Made by a program: the position numbers and the translations under genes. Of a stretch of DNA of 19,093 nt, positions 8,104 to 14,865 are shown piece after piece (the stretch's first letter is position 1; the number at the start of each line of letters is the position of its first letter). A model generated the notes under the pieces. It was given only the letters and a program-made list of their open reading frames with translations. It was not told the origin of the DNA and ran no database searches. This DNA comes from Kiloniellaceae bacterium (GTDB taxonomy: Bacteria; Pseudomonadota; Alphaproteobacteria; Kiloniellales; Kiloniellaceae): assembly GCA_021776195.1 (NCBI GenBank), contig JAJFGK010000059.1, forward strand, positions 1-19,093, read 5' to 3'.

Positions 8104-8136
8104 TGAGTCAGATCATATCCTGAGTCGGGTCAGGAT
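8104..8136 (-). promoter_or_regulatory. Inverted repeat with candidate -10 box upstream of tmm
   Basis: ATCCTGA (8117-8123) and TCAGGAT (8130-8136) form a 7-bp dyad with a 6-nt spacer. On the minus strand the repeat runs directly into TATGAT (8117-8112), a good -10 candidate about 80 bp upstream of the tmm start. TGAGTC also occurs twice, at 8104 and 8121. No convincing -35 is seen, which would fit an activator-dependent promoter; this is inference. Confidence 0.35.
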
Positions 8137-8153
8137 CACTGGCACGAATCTAG

Positions 8154-8180
8154 ACCAATACAAACCAATTAGTACCAATT
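8154..8180. promoter_or_regulatory. Three ACCAAT motifs at exact 10-bp spacing upstream of tmm
   Basis: ACCAAT begins at 8154, 8164 and 8174; the last two extend to ACCAATT. They face the same side of the helix, as expected for cooperative binding by a regulator. They lie 121-147 bp upstream of the tmm start, and the region is notably AT-rich for this window. Confidence 0.4.
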
Positions 8181-8221
8181 CTAAGCGAACGAAAAGGGAA
8201 GTCCAGGGAAAACGGTCATGT

Positions 8222-8259
8222 CCAGAGCCCCTTCGGTGAGCCAGAGCCCCTTCGGTGAG
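8222..8259. repeat. Perfect 19-bp tandem duplication
   Basis: CCAGAGCCCCTTCGGTGAG occurs at 8222-8240 and again, immediately adjacent, at 8241-8259. It lies in the gap between the end of the sucD-like gene (8311, minus strand) and the tmm upstream region. No coding role is evident. The unit count could vary by slippage. Confidence 0.9.
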
Positions 8260-8310
8260 ATAGCCATCGTCGTCCGGTCCAAGTCATGAAGTCGGCCCCA
8301 ATCGGGTGAC

Positions 8311-9192
8311 TCAGGCGGCGCGTTTCAGGACCCGGTACATGGTCTCGCCCATGAGGGCGGGGGAGGGCGCGATGGTGACGCCGGCGCTGGCCAGAGCGGC
8401 GATCTTGCCATCGGCGTCGCCCTTGCCCAACACATCGAAGGTACCGGCGTGGCCCATGCGGCGCTGACCGGGGGCGATGCGCCCGGCGATATAGGCGCTG
8501 ACCGGCTTGGCGTTGCCGGCTTCGGCCAGGAAGGCGGCGGCCTCTTCCTCTTCGCTGCCGCCGATCTCGCCGATCAACAGCACGCCATCGGTTTCCGGGT
8601 CGGCGAAGAAGAGCGCCAGGCAGTCCTTGAAGGACAGACCGTGGACCGGATCGCCGCCGATGCCGATCGAGGTCGACTGGCCGAGACGGCAGGCGGTCAG
8701 TTGGTCGATCGCCTCGTAGGTCAGCGAGGCCGAGCGCGAGACCACGCCGACCCGGCCGCGCTTGTGCGGATGGCTCGGCATGACACCGATCTTGGCCAGA
8801 CCCGGCGAGATCACGCCCTGGGAGTTGGGCCCGACCAGCCGGCTCCCGGAGCCGGCGAGGGCGGCGCGAACCTGGACCATGTCGAGCACCGGGATGCGCT
8901 CGGTCACGCAGACGATCAGGCCGATGCCGGCCTCGATCGCCTCGATCATGGCGCCGGCGGCCTGGGGCGGCGGCACGAAGACCACGCTGGCCTCGGCACC
9001 GGTGTCTTGCCGGGCCTCGGCGACGCTGTCGAAGACCGGCAGACCGAGGTGGCGTGTCCCACCCTTGCCGGGCGTCACCCCACCGACCAGGTTGGTGCCG
9101 TAAGCGATGGCCTGTTCGCAGTGGAAGGTCGCGGTGCGCCCGGTCAGGCCCTGGCAGATGACTTTGGTCTGTTGGTCGATGAGGATCGCCAT
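8311..9192 (-). CDS. Succinyl-CoA synthetase alpha-like subunit of an acid-CoA ligase
   Basis: The 293-residue protein has the CoA-binding Rossmann start (AILIDQQTKVICQGLTGRTATFH) and the GGVTPGKGG loop. It keeps GIGGDPVHG and MIGEIGG-like segments and the phosphohistidine H248 in RRMGHAGT. With the beta-like partner it should make an acyl-CoA from a (di)carboxylic acid, CoA and a nucleoside triphosphate. Two normally conserved active-site stretches differ from housekeeping SucD: PNSQGVI for PNCPGVI and SRSASLTYE for SRSGTLTYE. This suggests a changed acid substrate; malate-CoA ligase (MtkB) is one alternative. The ATG at 9192 overlaps the beta gene's stop codon (TGATG) with AAGGAGG 8 nt upstream, implying translational coupling; a GTG at 9195 would also be in frame. 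Confidence 0.88.
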   Translation of the reverse strand: MAILIDQQTKVICQGLTGRTATFHCEQAIAYGTNLVGGVTPGKGGTRHLGLPVFDSVAEARQDTGAEASVVFVPPPQAAGAMIEAIEAGIGLIVCVTERIPVLDMVQVRAALAGSGSRLVGPNSQGVISPGLAKIGVMPSHPHKRGRVGVVSRSASLTYEAIDQLTACRLGQSTSIGIGGDPVHGLSFKDCLALFFADPETDGVLLIGEIGGSEEEEAAAFLAEAGNAKPVSAYIAGRIAPGQRRMGHAGTFDVLGKGDADGKIAALASAGVTIAPSPALMGETMYRVLKRAA

Positions 9193-10367
9193 CACGCGGC
9201 CTCCTTCCGGCTCGCCGCGACGACCAGTCGGGCCGCCTCCTCCATGTCCCGGGCGAACTGGGCACTGAGGCCCTGGCCGATCAGCACTTTGCGGCAGATT
9301 TCGGCATTGGTGCCGGCCGCGCGAACCACCAGCGGCAGCCGGGAGGGGCGCTTTTTCAGGGCCAGCGCGATGCCCTCGGCGATGGTGTCGCAGCGCAGGA
9401 CGCCGCCGCCGTAGACGTTGACCAGCACGGCCCTGACCTTGGGGTCGTCGAGCAGCAGGCCGAAACCGGTCGCCACCTGTTCGCGCGTCGCCACCGGGCG
9501 AATATCCATGAAGTTGGCCGGGGCCGCGCCATGGGCCTTCAAGAGGTCGAGGGTCGCCAGGCCGAGGCCGGCGCCGTTGACCACGCAGCCGATGGCGCCG
9601 TCCAGACTGGCGAAGTTGATCTCGAAACGCCGCGCCTCGAGCTCGACCCGGTCCTCCTCGCCGTCGTCGCGCAGGGCTTCCAGTTCAGGATGCCGGTAGA
9701 GCGCGTTGTCATCCAGCGTCATCTTGACGTCGAGCATGGTCAGGCTGCCGTCGGCGCCGACAGCGAGCGGATTGATTTCAATCAGACTGGCATCGGTTTC
9801 GAGAAAGGCGGCATAGAGTCCGCGGGCGATGGTCGCCAACTGGTCGGCCGCGGCACCGGTCAAGTCGAGGTGAGTGGCGAGGCCGCCGACGAGGGCGTCG
9901 GTGACGCCGGTCGCGGTCTCGACGGTTGCTTTCAAGACCGCGCCGTCTCGGGTTGCCGCGGCGGCCTCGATCGCCTCGCCGCCGGCGGTCGAGACCAGGA
10001 AGGCGAGCTGCGCGCTGGCGCGGTCGACCAGGAGGGCGAGATAGAGTTCGCGCGCGGCCGGGCTGGAGGTTTCGAGGTAGACGGCCTGGACCAACTGCCC
10101 CTCGGGCCCGGTCTGGCTGGTCACCAGGCGCTGTCCCAGGAGGGCCGCGGCACTGGCCTGCGCGGCGGCCGGGTCTTCGGCCTCGACGATGCCCCCGGCC
10201 AGGCCGCGCCCCCCGGCATGGATCTGTGCCTTGACGTGGACCGGGCCGCCGCCCAGGTCGCTCATGGCGGCCGCGGCCGCCTCGGGCGCCGTGACCAGCC
10301 GGCCGTCCGCAAGGGGAAGTCCGTAGCTGCGCAGGATTTTCTTGGCCTGGTATTCGTGCAATTGCAT
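9192..10367 (-). CDS. Succinyl-CoA synthetase beta-like (ATP-grasp) subunit of an acid-CoA ligase
   Basis: The 391-residue protein begins MQLHEYQAKKIL, the standard SucC/MtkA start. It has the ATP-grasp segments VHVKAQIHAGGRG and LIEINPLAV...DVKMTLDDNALYRHPE, then the C-terminal ligase domain. The usual NFLDVGGGA loop reads NFMDIRPVAT, and the usual FGGI.RCD loop reads YGGGVLRCD with an extra residue. These changes, together with those in the alpha-like subunit, argue against a housekeeping succinyl-CoA synthetase. Initiation at ATG 10367 is supported by GAGGGAGCGAG just upstream; the frame is open further but that part is unlike the family. The gene is divergent from tctC, and its upstream operator matches those of tctC and gntR, linking the ligase to the transported substrate. 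Confidence 0.88.
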   Translation of the reverse strand: MQLHEYQAKKILRSYGLPLADGRLVTAPEAAAAAMSDLGGGPVHVKAQIHAGGRGLAGGIVEAEDPAAAQASAAALLGQRLVTSQTGPEGQLVQAVYLETSSPAARELYLALLVDRASAQLAFLVSTAGGEAIEAAAATRDGAVLKATVETATGVTDALVGGLATHLDLTGAAADQLATIARGLYAAFLETDASLIEINPLAVGADGSLTMLDVKMTLDDNALYRHPELEALRDDGEEDRVELEARRFEINFASLDGAIGCVVNGAGLGLATLDLLKAHGAAPANFMDIRPVATREQVATGFGLLLDDPKVRAVLVNVYGGGVLRCDTIAEGIALALKKRPSRLPLVVRAAGTNAEICRKVLIGQGLSAQFARDMEEAARLVVAASRKEAA

Positions 10368-10433
10368 GAATCTCGCTCCCTCGGCCCATCTCTGCCAACC
10401 CTGGTGAGCCGGCAATCGATTGTGATTGTTTTT

Positions 10434-10462
10434 GTGGTATACCAAATACCAAGAGATGTCAA
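10434..10462 (-). promoter_or_regulatory. Candidate promoter of the sucC/sucD-like operon
   Basis: On the minus strand a consensus TTGACA (10462-10457) is followed after 15-17 bp by TATACC/TACCAC (about 10441-10434), within the operator palindrome. The -35 is strong and the -10 poor. Confidence 0.45.
10435..10451 (-). promoter_or_regulatory. Candidate GntR operator 1 (upstream of sucC-like)
   Basis: The minus strand reads TGGTATTTGGTATACCA. It contains a perfect 10-bp palindrome TGGTATACCA (10435-10444) and an extra upstream TGGTAT half-site, and it can also be read as TGGTAT-N5-ATACCA. It matches the FadR-type GntR pattern T-GT-N3-AC-A. It lies 68 bp before the sucC-like start and just inside a TTGACA -35 box, where binding should block RNA polymerase. 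Confidence 0.75.
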
Positions 10463-10631
10463 GAAAGTGTGATCGCGCGCCACGCCTTGCCTGACGGCAC
10501 CTACAGGGGGTCGGCGGGTGTCGCGATTGACCGAGTGCTTGCACTGTCCGCGCCGCTGATTGAAGATTTGCCGCCCCGAGGACGTGAGGTTAAGCGAATT
10601 TGGGGCTAGGCAAGGTTGAAACTCTGGTCTA

Positions 10632-10649
10632 TGGTATTTTGGTATACCA
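10632..10649 (+). promoter_or_regulatory. Candidate GntR operator 2 (upstream of tctC)
   Basis: TGGTATTTTGGTATACCA repeats operator 1 with one extra T. It has the same perfect TGGTATACCA palindrome (10640-10649) and the same TGGTAT half-site on the upstream side. It lies 110 bp before the tctC start. TTGAAA at 10616-10621 may be part of the promoter, but spacing to a -10 is not convincing. Confidence 0.75.
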
Positions 10650-10759
10650 GACGCCAAAAAGGAGTCCGGCCTGCCCAGTGGGCCGCGCAAAAAGCTCCAG
10701 AGCGATTGCTGCTTCAGGGTTGTCCGGCAGCATTCAAAAAACGAATGAGGGAGGTAAGT

Positions 10760-11746
10760 ATGATCAGTCTCACGCGCAGAGTGTTTAACTACGGCATGGC
10801 GGCGGGCATCGGTGCTGCCATGTTGACCGGTCTTACCCAGCAGGCCCTGGCCGCCTGGGAGCCCAAGAAGCCGGTCGAGTTCGTCATCATGGCCGGCAAG
10901 GGCGGCGGCGCCGACAAGATGGCCCGCCTGTTGCAGACCGTGATCGAGAAGAACGGGTGGTCGTCCAAGCCCCTGACTCCGATTAACAAGCCGGGCGGCT
11001 CGGGCGCCGAGGCCCTGGTTCATCTGAACCAGGCGAGCGATCCCGACCACACCATCATGGTGACGCTGAACAGCTTCTACACCACGCCCCTGCGCCAGCC
11101 GAAACTGGAAGTCGACATCGCCACCTTCACGCCGGTCGCGCGGATGGCGGAAGACACCTTCCTGCTGTGGGTCAACAAGGACTCCGGCATCAAGTCGGTC
11201 GAAGAGTTCGTGGCCGCCGCCAAGGCCGCCGGGAGCGACTGGATCATGGCCGGCACCGGCAAGCTGCAGGAAGACCAGCTGCTGACCGACTTTCTCAACG
11301 CCGCCTACGGCCTCCAGATGAAGTACGTGCCCTACAAGGGCGGCGGCAAGGTGGCCAAGCAGTTGGCCGGCAACCACGCCAACTCGACGGTGAACAACCC
11401 CTCCGAACAGGAAGGCTTCTATGCCGCCGGCACCACGGTGCCCCTGGCCGCCTTCACGCCGGAGCGCCTCGAGATGTTCCCCGATTCCCCGACCTTCGGC
11501 GAGCTGGGCAACGAGTTCGTCTATTTCATGCAGCGCAGCGTCGTCGGTGCGCCGGGCATGAGCGCGGACGCGGCGGCCTACTACCAGGACCTCTTCAAGA
11601 AGGTCTACGACTCCGAGGACTGGCAGACCTATCGCAAGAAGAAGAGCCTGCGTGGCGACTTCCTGACCGGTGACGACCTGATGGGGTACTGGATGAACGA
11701 GCGCGAGATCCACAAGGCCATGCTCGAGAAGATGGGTGCTCTCTAG
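10760..11746 (+). CDS. tctC: Tripartite tricarboxylate transporter substrate-binding protein (Bug/TctC)
   Basis: The 328-residue periplasmic receptor starts at ATG 10760, with GGGAGG 7 nt upstream; another in-frame ATG at 10745 is less well placed. A signal peptide is clear: basic start with R6R7, a hydrophobic core (YGMAAGIGAAMLTGL) and probable cleavage after ALA at residue 31. TRRVFN resembles a weak Tat motif. The mature part has the Bug-type first strand (PVEFVIMAGKGGGADKMAR), the NKPGGSGAEAL loop and the YVPYKGGGKVAKQLAGNH segment. Such receptors bind mostly carboxylates such as citrate, malate or nicotinate and hand them to TctAB. Many bacteria have numerous paralogues, so the ligand cannot be read from sequence. 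The context suggests an acid metabolised through a CoA thioester and formyl-CoA. Confidence 0.9.
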   Translation: MISLTRRVFNYGMAAGIGAAMLTGLTQQALAAWEPKKPVEFVIMAGKGGGADKMARLLQTVIEKNGWSSKPLTPINKPGGSGAEALVHLNQASDPDHTIMVTLNSFYTTPLRQPKLEVDIATFTPVARMAEDTFLLWVNKDSGIKSVEEFVAAAKAAGSDWIMAGTGKLQEDQLLTDFLNAAYGLQMKYVPYKGGGKVAKQLAGNHANSTVNNPSEQEGFYAAGTTVPLAAFTPERLEMFPDSPTFGELGNEFVYFMQRSVVGAPGMSADAAAYYQDLFKKVYDSEDWQTYRKKKSLRGDFLTGDDLMGYWMNEREIHKAMLEKMGAL

Positions 11747-11811
11747 TCCGAGGCAGCCTTAAGAAAGCAAGCAGACCCGACCGAAAAACCTGAGACCCGG
11801 GGGCCGTCATC

Positions 11812-12309
11812 ATGCGCAAAGCCGAACTGGTTATGGCTGTCGTGATGGCGGCCTTCTCCGTCTATCTCATGTGGAAGAGCGCCGAACTCCCAATCGGCTG
11901 GATCGAGGATGAAGGCCCGGGGGGCGGGTTCTGGCCCTTCTGGCTGGCGGCGATCATGCTGGCCTGCTGCCTCTGGACCCTGGTCCGCTGGGCTCGTCGC
12001 CAGACGCCGCCCAGTCGGTCGGACGCACCTTACATGGATTCCTTTGCCCAGCGCATCGTCCTGCTGGTGGCGGGCTCCCTGGCGATTTCGATCGGCTTGA
12101 TCCATGTGGTGGGGGTCTACTTTTCGATCCCCTTGTTCCTGCTCTTCTATCTGCGCTTTCTCGGCAACCATCGTTGGCTGCCGACGATCGCCATCTCGCT
12201 CGCCACACCGGTGGTGACATTCTTCTTCTTCGATGTGGCCATGCGGATCGTGCTGCCCAAGGGCTACAGCGAGCCGCTGTTCTATCCGCTCTACGATATA
12301 TTTCTTTAG
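11812..12309 (+). CDS. tctB: Tripartite tricarboxylate transporter small membrane subunit (TctB)
   Basis: The 165-residue protein has four hydrophobic segments, as expected for TctB: about 4-22 (ELVMAVVMAAFSVYLMW), 42-60 (FWPFWLAAIMLACCLWTLV), a long pair around 80-115 (LLVAGSLAISIGLIHVVGVYFSIPLFLLFYL) and 122-143 (WLPTIAISLATPVVTFFFFDVA). The loop IGWIEDEGPGGGFWPFW is the family's characteristic turn. It sits between tctC and tctA in the usual order. Sequence conservation in this family is low, so the call rests on topology, length, the GPGGGFWPFW motif and position. The ribosome site is weak (GGGGG about 10 nt upstream). Confidence 0.9.
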   Translation: MRKAELVMAVVMAAFSVYLMWKSAELPIGWIEDEGPGGGFWPFWLAAIMLACCLWTLVRWARRQTPPSRSDAPYMDSFAQRIVLLVAGSLAISIGLIHVVGVYFSIPLFLLFYLRFLGNHRWLPTIAISLATPVVTFFFFDVAMRIVLPKGYSEPLFYPLYDIFL

Positions 12310-12396
12310 AGACGCCGGCGGCGCCCTGTCCGGAGGGTGGCCGGCCCATGCCCTGCCCGTCAAACGGGGTGACGTGAAACGAGGACGGATCGCTGT

Positions 12397-13929
12397 ATGG
12401 AAATAGTACAACATCTGGCGGACGGATTTCTGATCGCCTTCCAGCCCATGAACCTGGGCCTGGTGGTGGTCGGCGTGATCGTCGGCCTCTTCATCGGCGC
12501 CATGCCGGGCCTGGGATCGGTAAACGGCGTGGCCATCCTGTTGCCCATGACCTTCCTGGTGCCGCCGACCGGTGCCATCATCTTCCTGGCGGCGATCTAC
12601 TACGGCGCCATGTACGGCGGCGCCATATCCTCGATCATGCTGGGGATTCCCGGCGCCTCGACCGCGGTTGCCACGACCTTCGACGGCCGCCCCATGGCGC
12701 TGACCGGCAAGGCCGACAAGGCGCTGGTCGCCGCCGCGGTGGCCTCCTTCGTCGGCGGCACCGTCTCGATCATCCTCTTTACCCTCTTCGCGCCGCCCCT
12801 GGCCGACTGGGCGCTGGCATTCGGCGACCACGAGGTCTTCGCCTTGATGATGGTCGCCTTCGCCACCTTCGTCGGGCTCAGCGGCGACGACATACCCAAG
12901 ACGATCTTCTCGATTTGCATCGGTCTGGTGCTGAGTGCCGTCGGTCTCGATATCATGAGCGGCGAGCCGCGCCTGATTTTCGGCGACATCATCGGCTTCA
13001 TGCACGGCATCAATTTTCTCGTCCTGGCGATCGGCATTTACGGCATCGGCGAGATGCTCTGGACCATCGAGACCAGCCGCGGCAACCTTTCCATGTCGAA
13101 GGCGGTGATTACCGTGGCGGGCATTCTCGGCCACCTGAAGGACCTGCTGCGTACCTGGCCGACGGCCTTGATGGGGTCGGTGGTCGGTTTCTTCGTGGGT
13201 ATCCTGCCGGCAGCGGGCGCCACGCCCGGGTCCTTGATGTCCTACGGCTTTGCCAAGACCTGGTCGAAGGAGCCCGAGCAGTTCGGCAAGGGCGCGGTGG
13301 AGGGCGTGGTGGCGCCGGAGGCGGCGAACAACGCGGCCTCGACCGGGGCCATGCTGCCCATGCTGACCCTCGGCATTCCCGGCTCGCCGACCACCGCCAT
13401 TCTGCTCGGCGGCATGGTGATCTGGGGGCTGGTGCCGGGACCGCTGCTCTTCGTCGAGGAGACCGAATTCGTCTGGGGCCTGATCGGCAGCCTCTATGTG
13501 GCCAACCTCTTTGCCGTCCTGATCAACCTCGCCTTTATTCCGGCCTTCCTTTGGGTCCTGCGAATGCCCTTCACCATCTTGGCGCCGCTGATCTTCGTGC
13601 TCTGCATCATCGGCGGCTATGCCCCGACCCAGGATCTTCACGATGTCTGGCTGATGCTGATCTTCGGTGTTGTCGGCTACTTCATGCGCAAGCTCGACTA
13701 CCCCCTGGCGCCGGCGGTCCTGGCCATCGTCCTGGGCCCTCTGGCCGAGCCCGCGCTGCGGCAGTCGCTGCTCATTTCCGACGGCGATGTCTCGTCCTTC
13801 TTCACCCGGCCGATCTCCGGCACCTTCATGGTAATCGCCATTGTCTTGGTGGTTCTTCCGCTGATCCAGGCGCTGCGGCGGCGCGCGGCCAGGAGGGCGG
13901 CGGCGACCGGCGCGGCCGGCGGCGGCTAG
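12397..13929 (+). CDS. tctA: Tripartite tricarboxylate transporter large membrane subunit (TctA)
   Basis: The 510-residue inner-membrane protein carries the TctA signature GLFIGAMPGLGSVNGVAILLP near residues 31-50, then YYGAMYGGAISSIMLGIPG. A second-half copy reads PAAGATPGSL and MLTLGIPGSPTTAILLGGM, reflecting the family's internal duplication. About 11-12 hydrophobic segments are visible, and length is typical. It forms the ion-coupled channel with TctB and takes ligand from TctC. It starts at ATG 12397, 87 bp after tctB. The short C-terminal tail is basic, then Ala/Gly-rich (RRRAARRAAATGAAGGG). Confidence 0.93.
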   Translation: MEIVQHLADGFLIAFQPMNLGLVVVGVIVGLFIGAMPGLGSVNGVAILLPMTFLVPPTGAIIFLAAIYYGAMYGGAISSIMLGIPGASTAVATTFDGRPMALTGKADKALVAAAVASFVGGTVSIILFTLFAPPLADWALAFGDHEVFALMMVAFATFVGLSGDDIPKTIFSICIGLVLSAVGLDIMSGEPRLIFGDIIGFMHGINFLVLAIGIYGIGEMLWTIETSRGNLSMSKAVITVAGILGHLKDLLRTWPTALMGSVVGFFVGILPAAGATPGSLMSYGFAKTWSKEPEQFGKGAVEGVVAPEAANNAASTGAMLPMLTLGIPGSPTTAILLGGMVIWGLVPGPLLFVEETEFVWGLIGSLYVANLFAVLINLAFIPAFLWVLRMPFTILAPLIFVLCIIGGYAPTQDLHDVWLMLIFGVVGYFMRKLDYPLAPAVLAIVLGPLAEPALRQSLLISDGDVSSFFTRPISGTFMVIAIVLVVLPLIQALRRRAARRAAATGAAGGG

Positions 13930-13957
13930 GGGTGCCGATTTGCCGCCGAGAAAGATC

Positions 13958-13986
13958 TTGTGCCGCTAGAGGCATATTGGTATTTT
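13958..13986 (+). promoter_or_regulatory. Candidate gntR promoter
   Basis: TTGTGC (13958-13963), a 17-bp spacer and TATTTT (13981-13986) form a plausible promoter whose -10 lies inside the operator at 13978-13994. This arrangement is expected for autorepression. Confidence 0.45.
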
Positions 13987-13994
13987 GTATACCA
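13978..13994 (+). promoter_or_regulatory. Candidate GntR operator 3 (upstream of gntR)
   Basis: TGGTATTTTGTATACCA is the third copy of the element, TGGTAT-N5-ATACCA, with one G missing from the inner palindrome. It lies 80 bp before the gntR start in the same orientation as the other two copies relative to their genes. The imperfect centre could make autoregulation weaker. Confidence 0.75.
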
Positions 13995-14073
13995 CGTAAA
14001 GAGATCAGACCTGCGTTGGGTTAGGACCCTAGGATAGCCGGGTTCGAGAGCCAGACCTGGAACGAGGACAGCC

Positions 14074-14769
14074 ATGGCGGCGACACAACTAGATCTTCAG
14101 CCGATTGCCGAGGACTTCAGCCTTAAGGCCCGCATCTATACGGCTTTGAAGGAAGCCATCGTCGCCAAGAACATCTACGACGAGGGTGTCGAACTGCGCC
14201 TCGACGAGCGTCAGTTGTCCGATCAGATGGGGATTAGTCGGACCCCGCTGCGCGAGGCCTTGGCGCGGCTCGAGCAGGAAGGCCTGGTGCGCGTGGTGCC
14301 GCGCAAGGGCGTCTACATCGTGCGCAAGTCGAAGGCCGAGATCCTCGACATGATCACGGTCTGGGCGGCTCTCGAATCGATGGCGGCGCGGCTCATCACC
14401 GAAAAGGCCAGCGACGCCGAAATCGCCACCCTGCGCGAGGTCTTCTCCTCCTTCGAGGGCGACCAGGTCCAGGCCCACATCGACGAGTACTCCGACGCCA
14501 ACATCCGCTTTCACCAGACCATCCTGAAACTCAGCAAGTGCCCGCTTCTGGAGGATCTGGCCGAAGGCCTGTTCCTCCACATGCGGGCCATCCGCGCGCG
14601 CACGATCGGCGAGCGCGACCGTGCCGACCGCTCGATCGTCGATCACATGCACATCATCGAAGCGCTGGAGGCGCGCAACACCGATCTCGCCGAGCGGTTG
14701 GTGCGCGAACACACCCTCAATCTTCTGGCCCATGTGGCCGAACACGTCGATCTGGGTAAGGCGCCTTGA
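14074..14769 (+). CDS. GntR-family regulator, FadR subfamily with FCD domain
   Basis: The 231-residue protein has an N-terminal winged helix-turn-helix (about 18-83: LRLDERQLSDQMGISRTPLREALARLEQEGLVRVVPRKGVYIV). A helical FCD effector domain follows (about 89-222). N143, H147, H191 and H213 are positioned like the metal ligands of many FCD domains, which bind carboxylate effectors on a metal. The gene sits between the transporter operon and the ThDP-enzyme operon. A FadR-type operator sequence appears upstream of this gene, tctC and the sucC-like gene, so it most likely represses all three until an acid or acyl-CoA ligand binds. The first genes after it (from 14866) may be read from the gntR promoter, as no operator copy lies before them. 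Confidence 0.92.
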   Translation: MAATQLDLQPIAEDFSLKARIYTALKEAIVAKNIYDEGVELRLDERQLSDQMGISRTPLREALARLEQEGLVRVVPRKGVYIVRKSKAEILDMITVWAALESMAARLITEKASDAEIATLREVFSSFEGDQVQAHIDEYSDANIRFHQTILKLSKCPLLEDLAEGLFLHMRAIRARTIGERDRADRSIVDHMHIIEALEARNTDLAERLVREHTLNLLAHVAEHVDLGKAP

Positions 14770-14825
14770 AGCAAAACCGCACGGCGGACTCGACCTGAAC
14801 AAGACGTCGGTGCGGCCGGCGCCAA

Positions 14826-14841
14826 CGGACTGAAAAGTCCG
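14826..14841. repeat. Small perfect hairpin with GAAA loop between gntR and the ThDP gene
   Basis: CGGACT-GAAA-AGTCCG forms a 6-bp stem with a GNRA tetraloop, 25 bp before the ThDP-enzyme start. No T-run follows, so it is more likely an mRNA structure (processing or stability) than a full terminator. Confidence 0.5.
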
Positions 14842-14865
14842 GAACAAAACCAAGGGAGACATTCG

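Larger units (their letters stand above)
10368..10759. other. Divergent regulatory region between sucC-like and tctC
   Basis: These 392 bp contain no convincing gene. They hold the leader and promoter of the minus-strand ligase operon, including a consensus TTGACA and one palindromic operator near 10440. They also hold the leader of the plus-strand transporter operon, with a second operator near 10640. The operators are about 190 bp apart, so looping between them is conceivable. Confidence 0.7.

Noticed and set aside
10368..10544. N-terminal extension of the SucC-like protein to 10544
   Set aside because: The 59 added residues are unlike the family and would span the promoter and operator; ATG 10367 has a good ribosome site and gives the canonical start.
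11743..13641. 632-codon minus-strand open frame opposite tctB and tctA
   Set aside because: The protein is extremely rich in H, D, Q, G and R, as expected from the complement of membrane-protein codons, and shows no domain.
14826..14841. Intrinsic terminator between gntR and the ThDP gene
   Set aside because: The stem is only 6 bp and no T-run follows on either strand.
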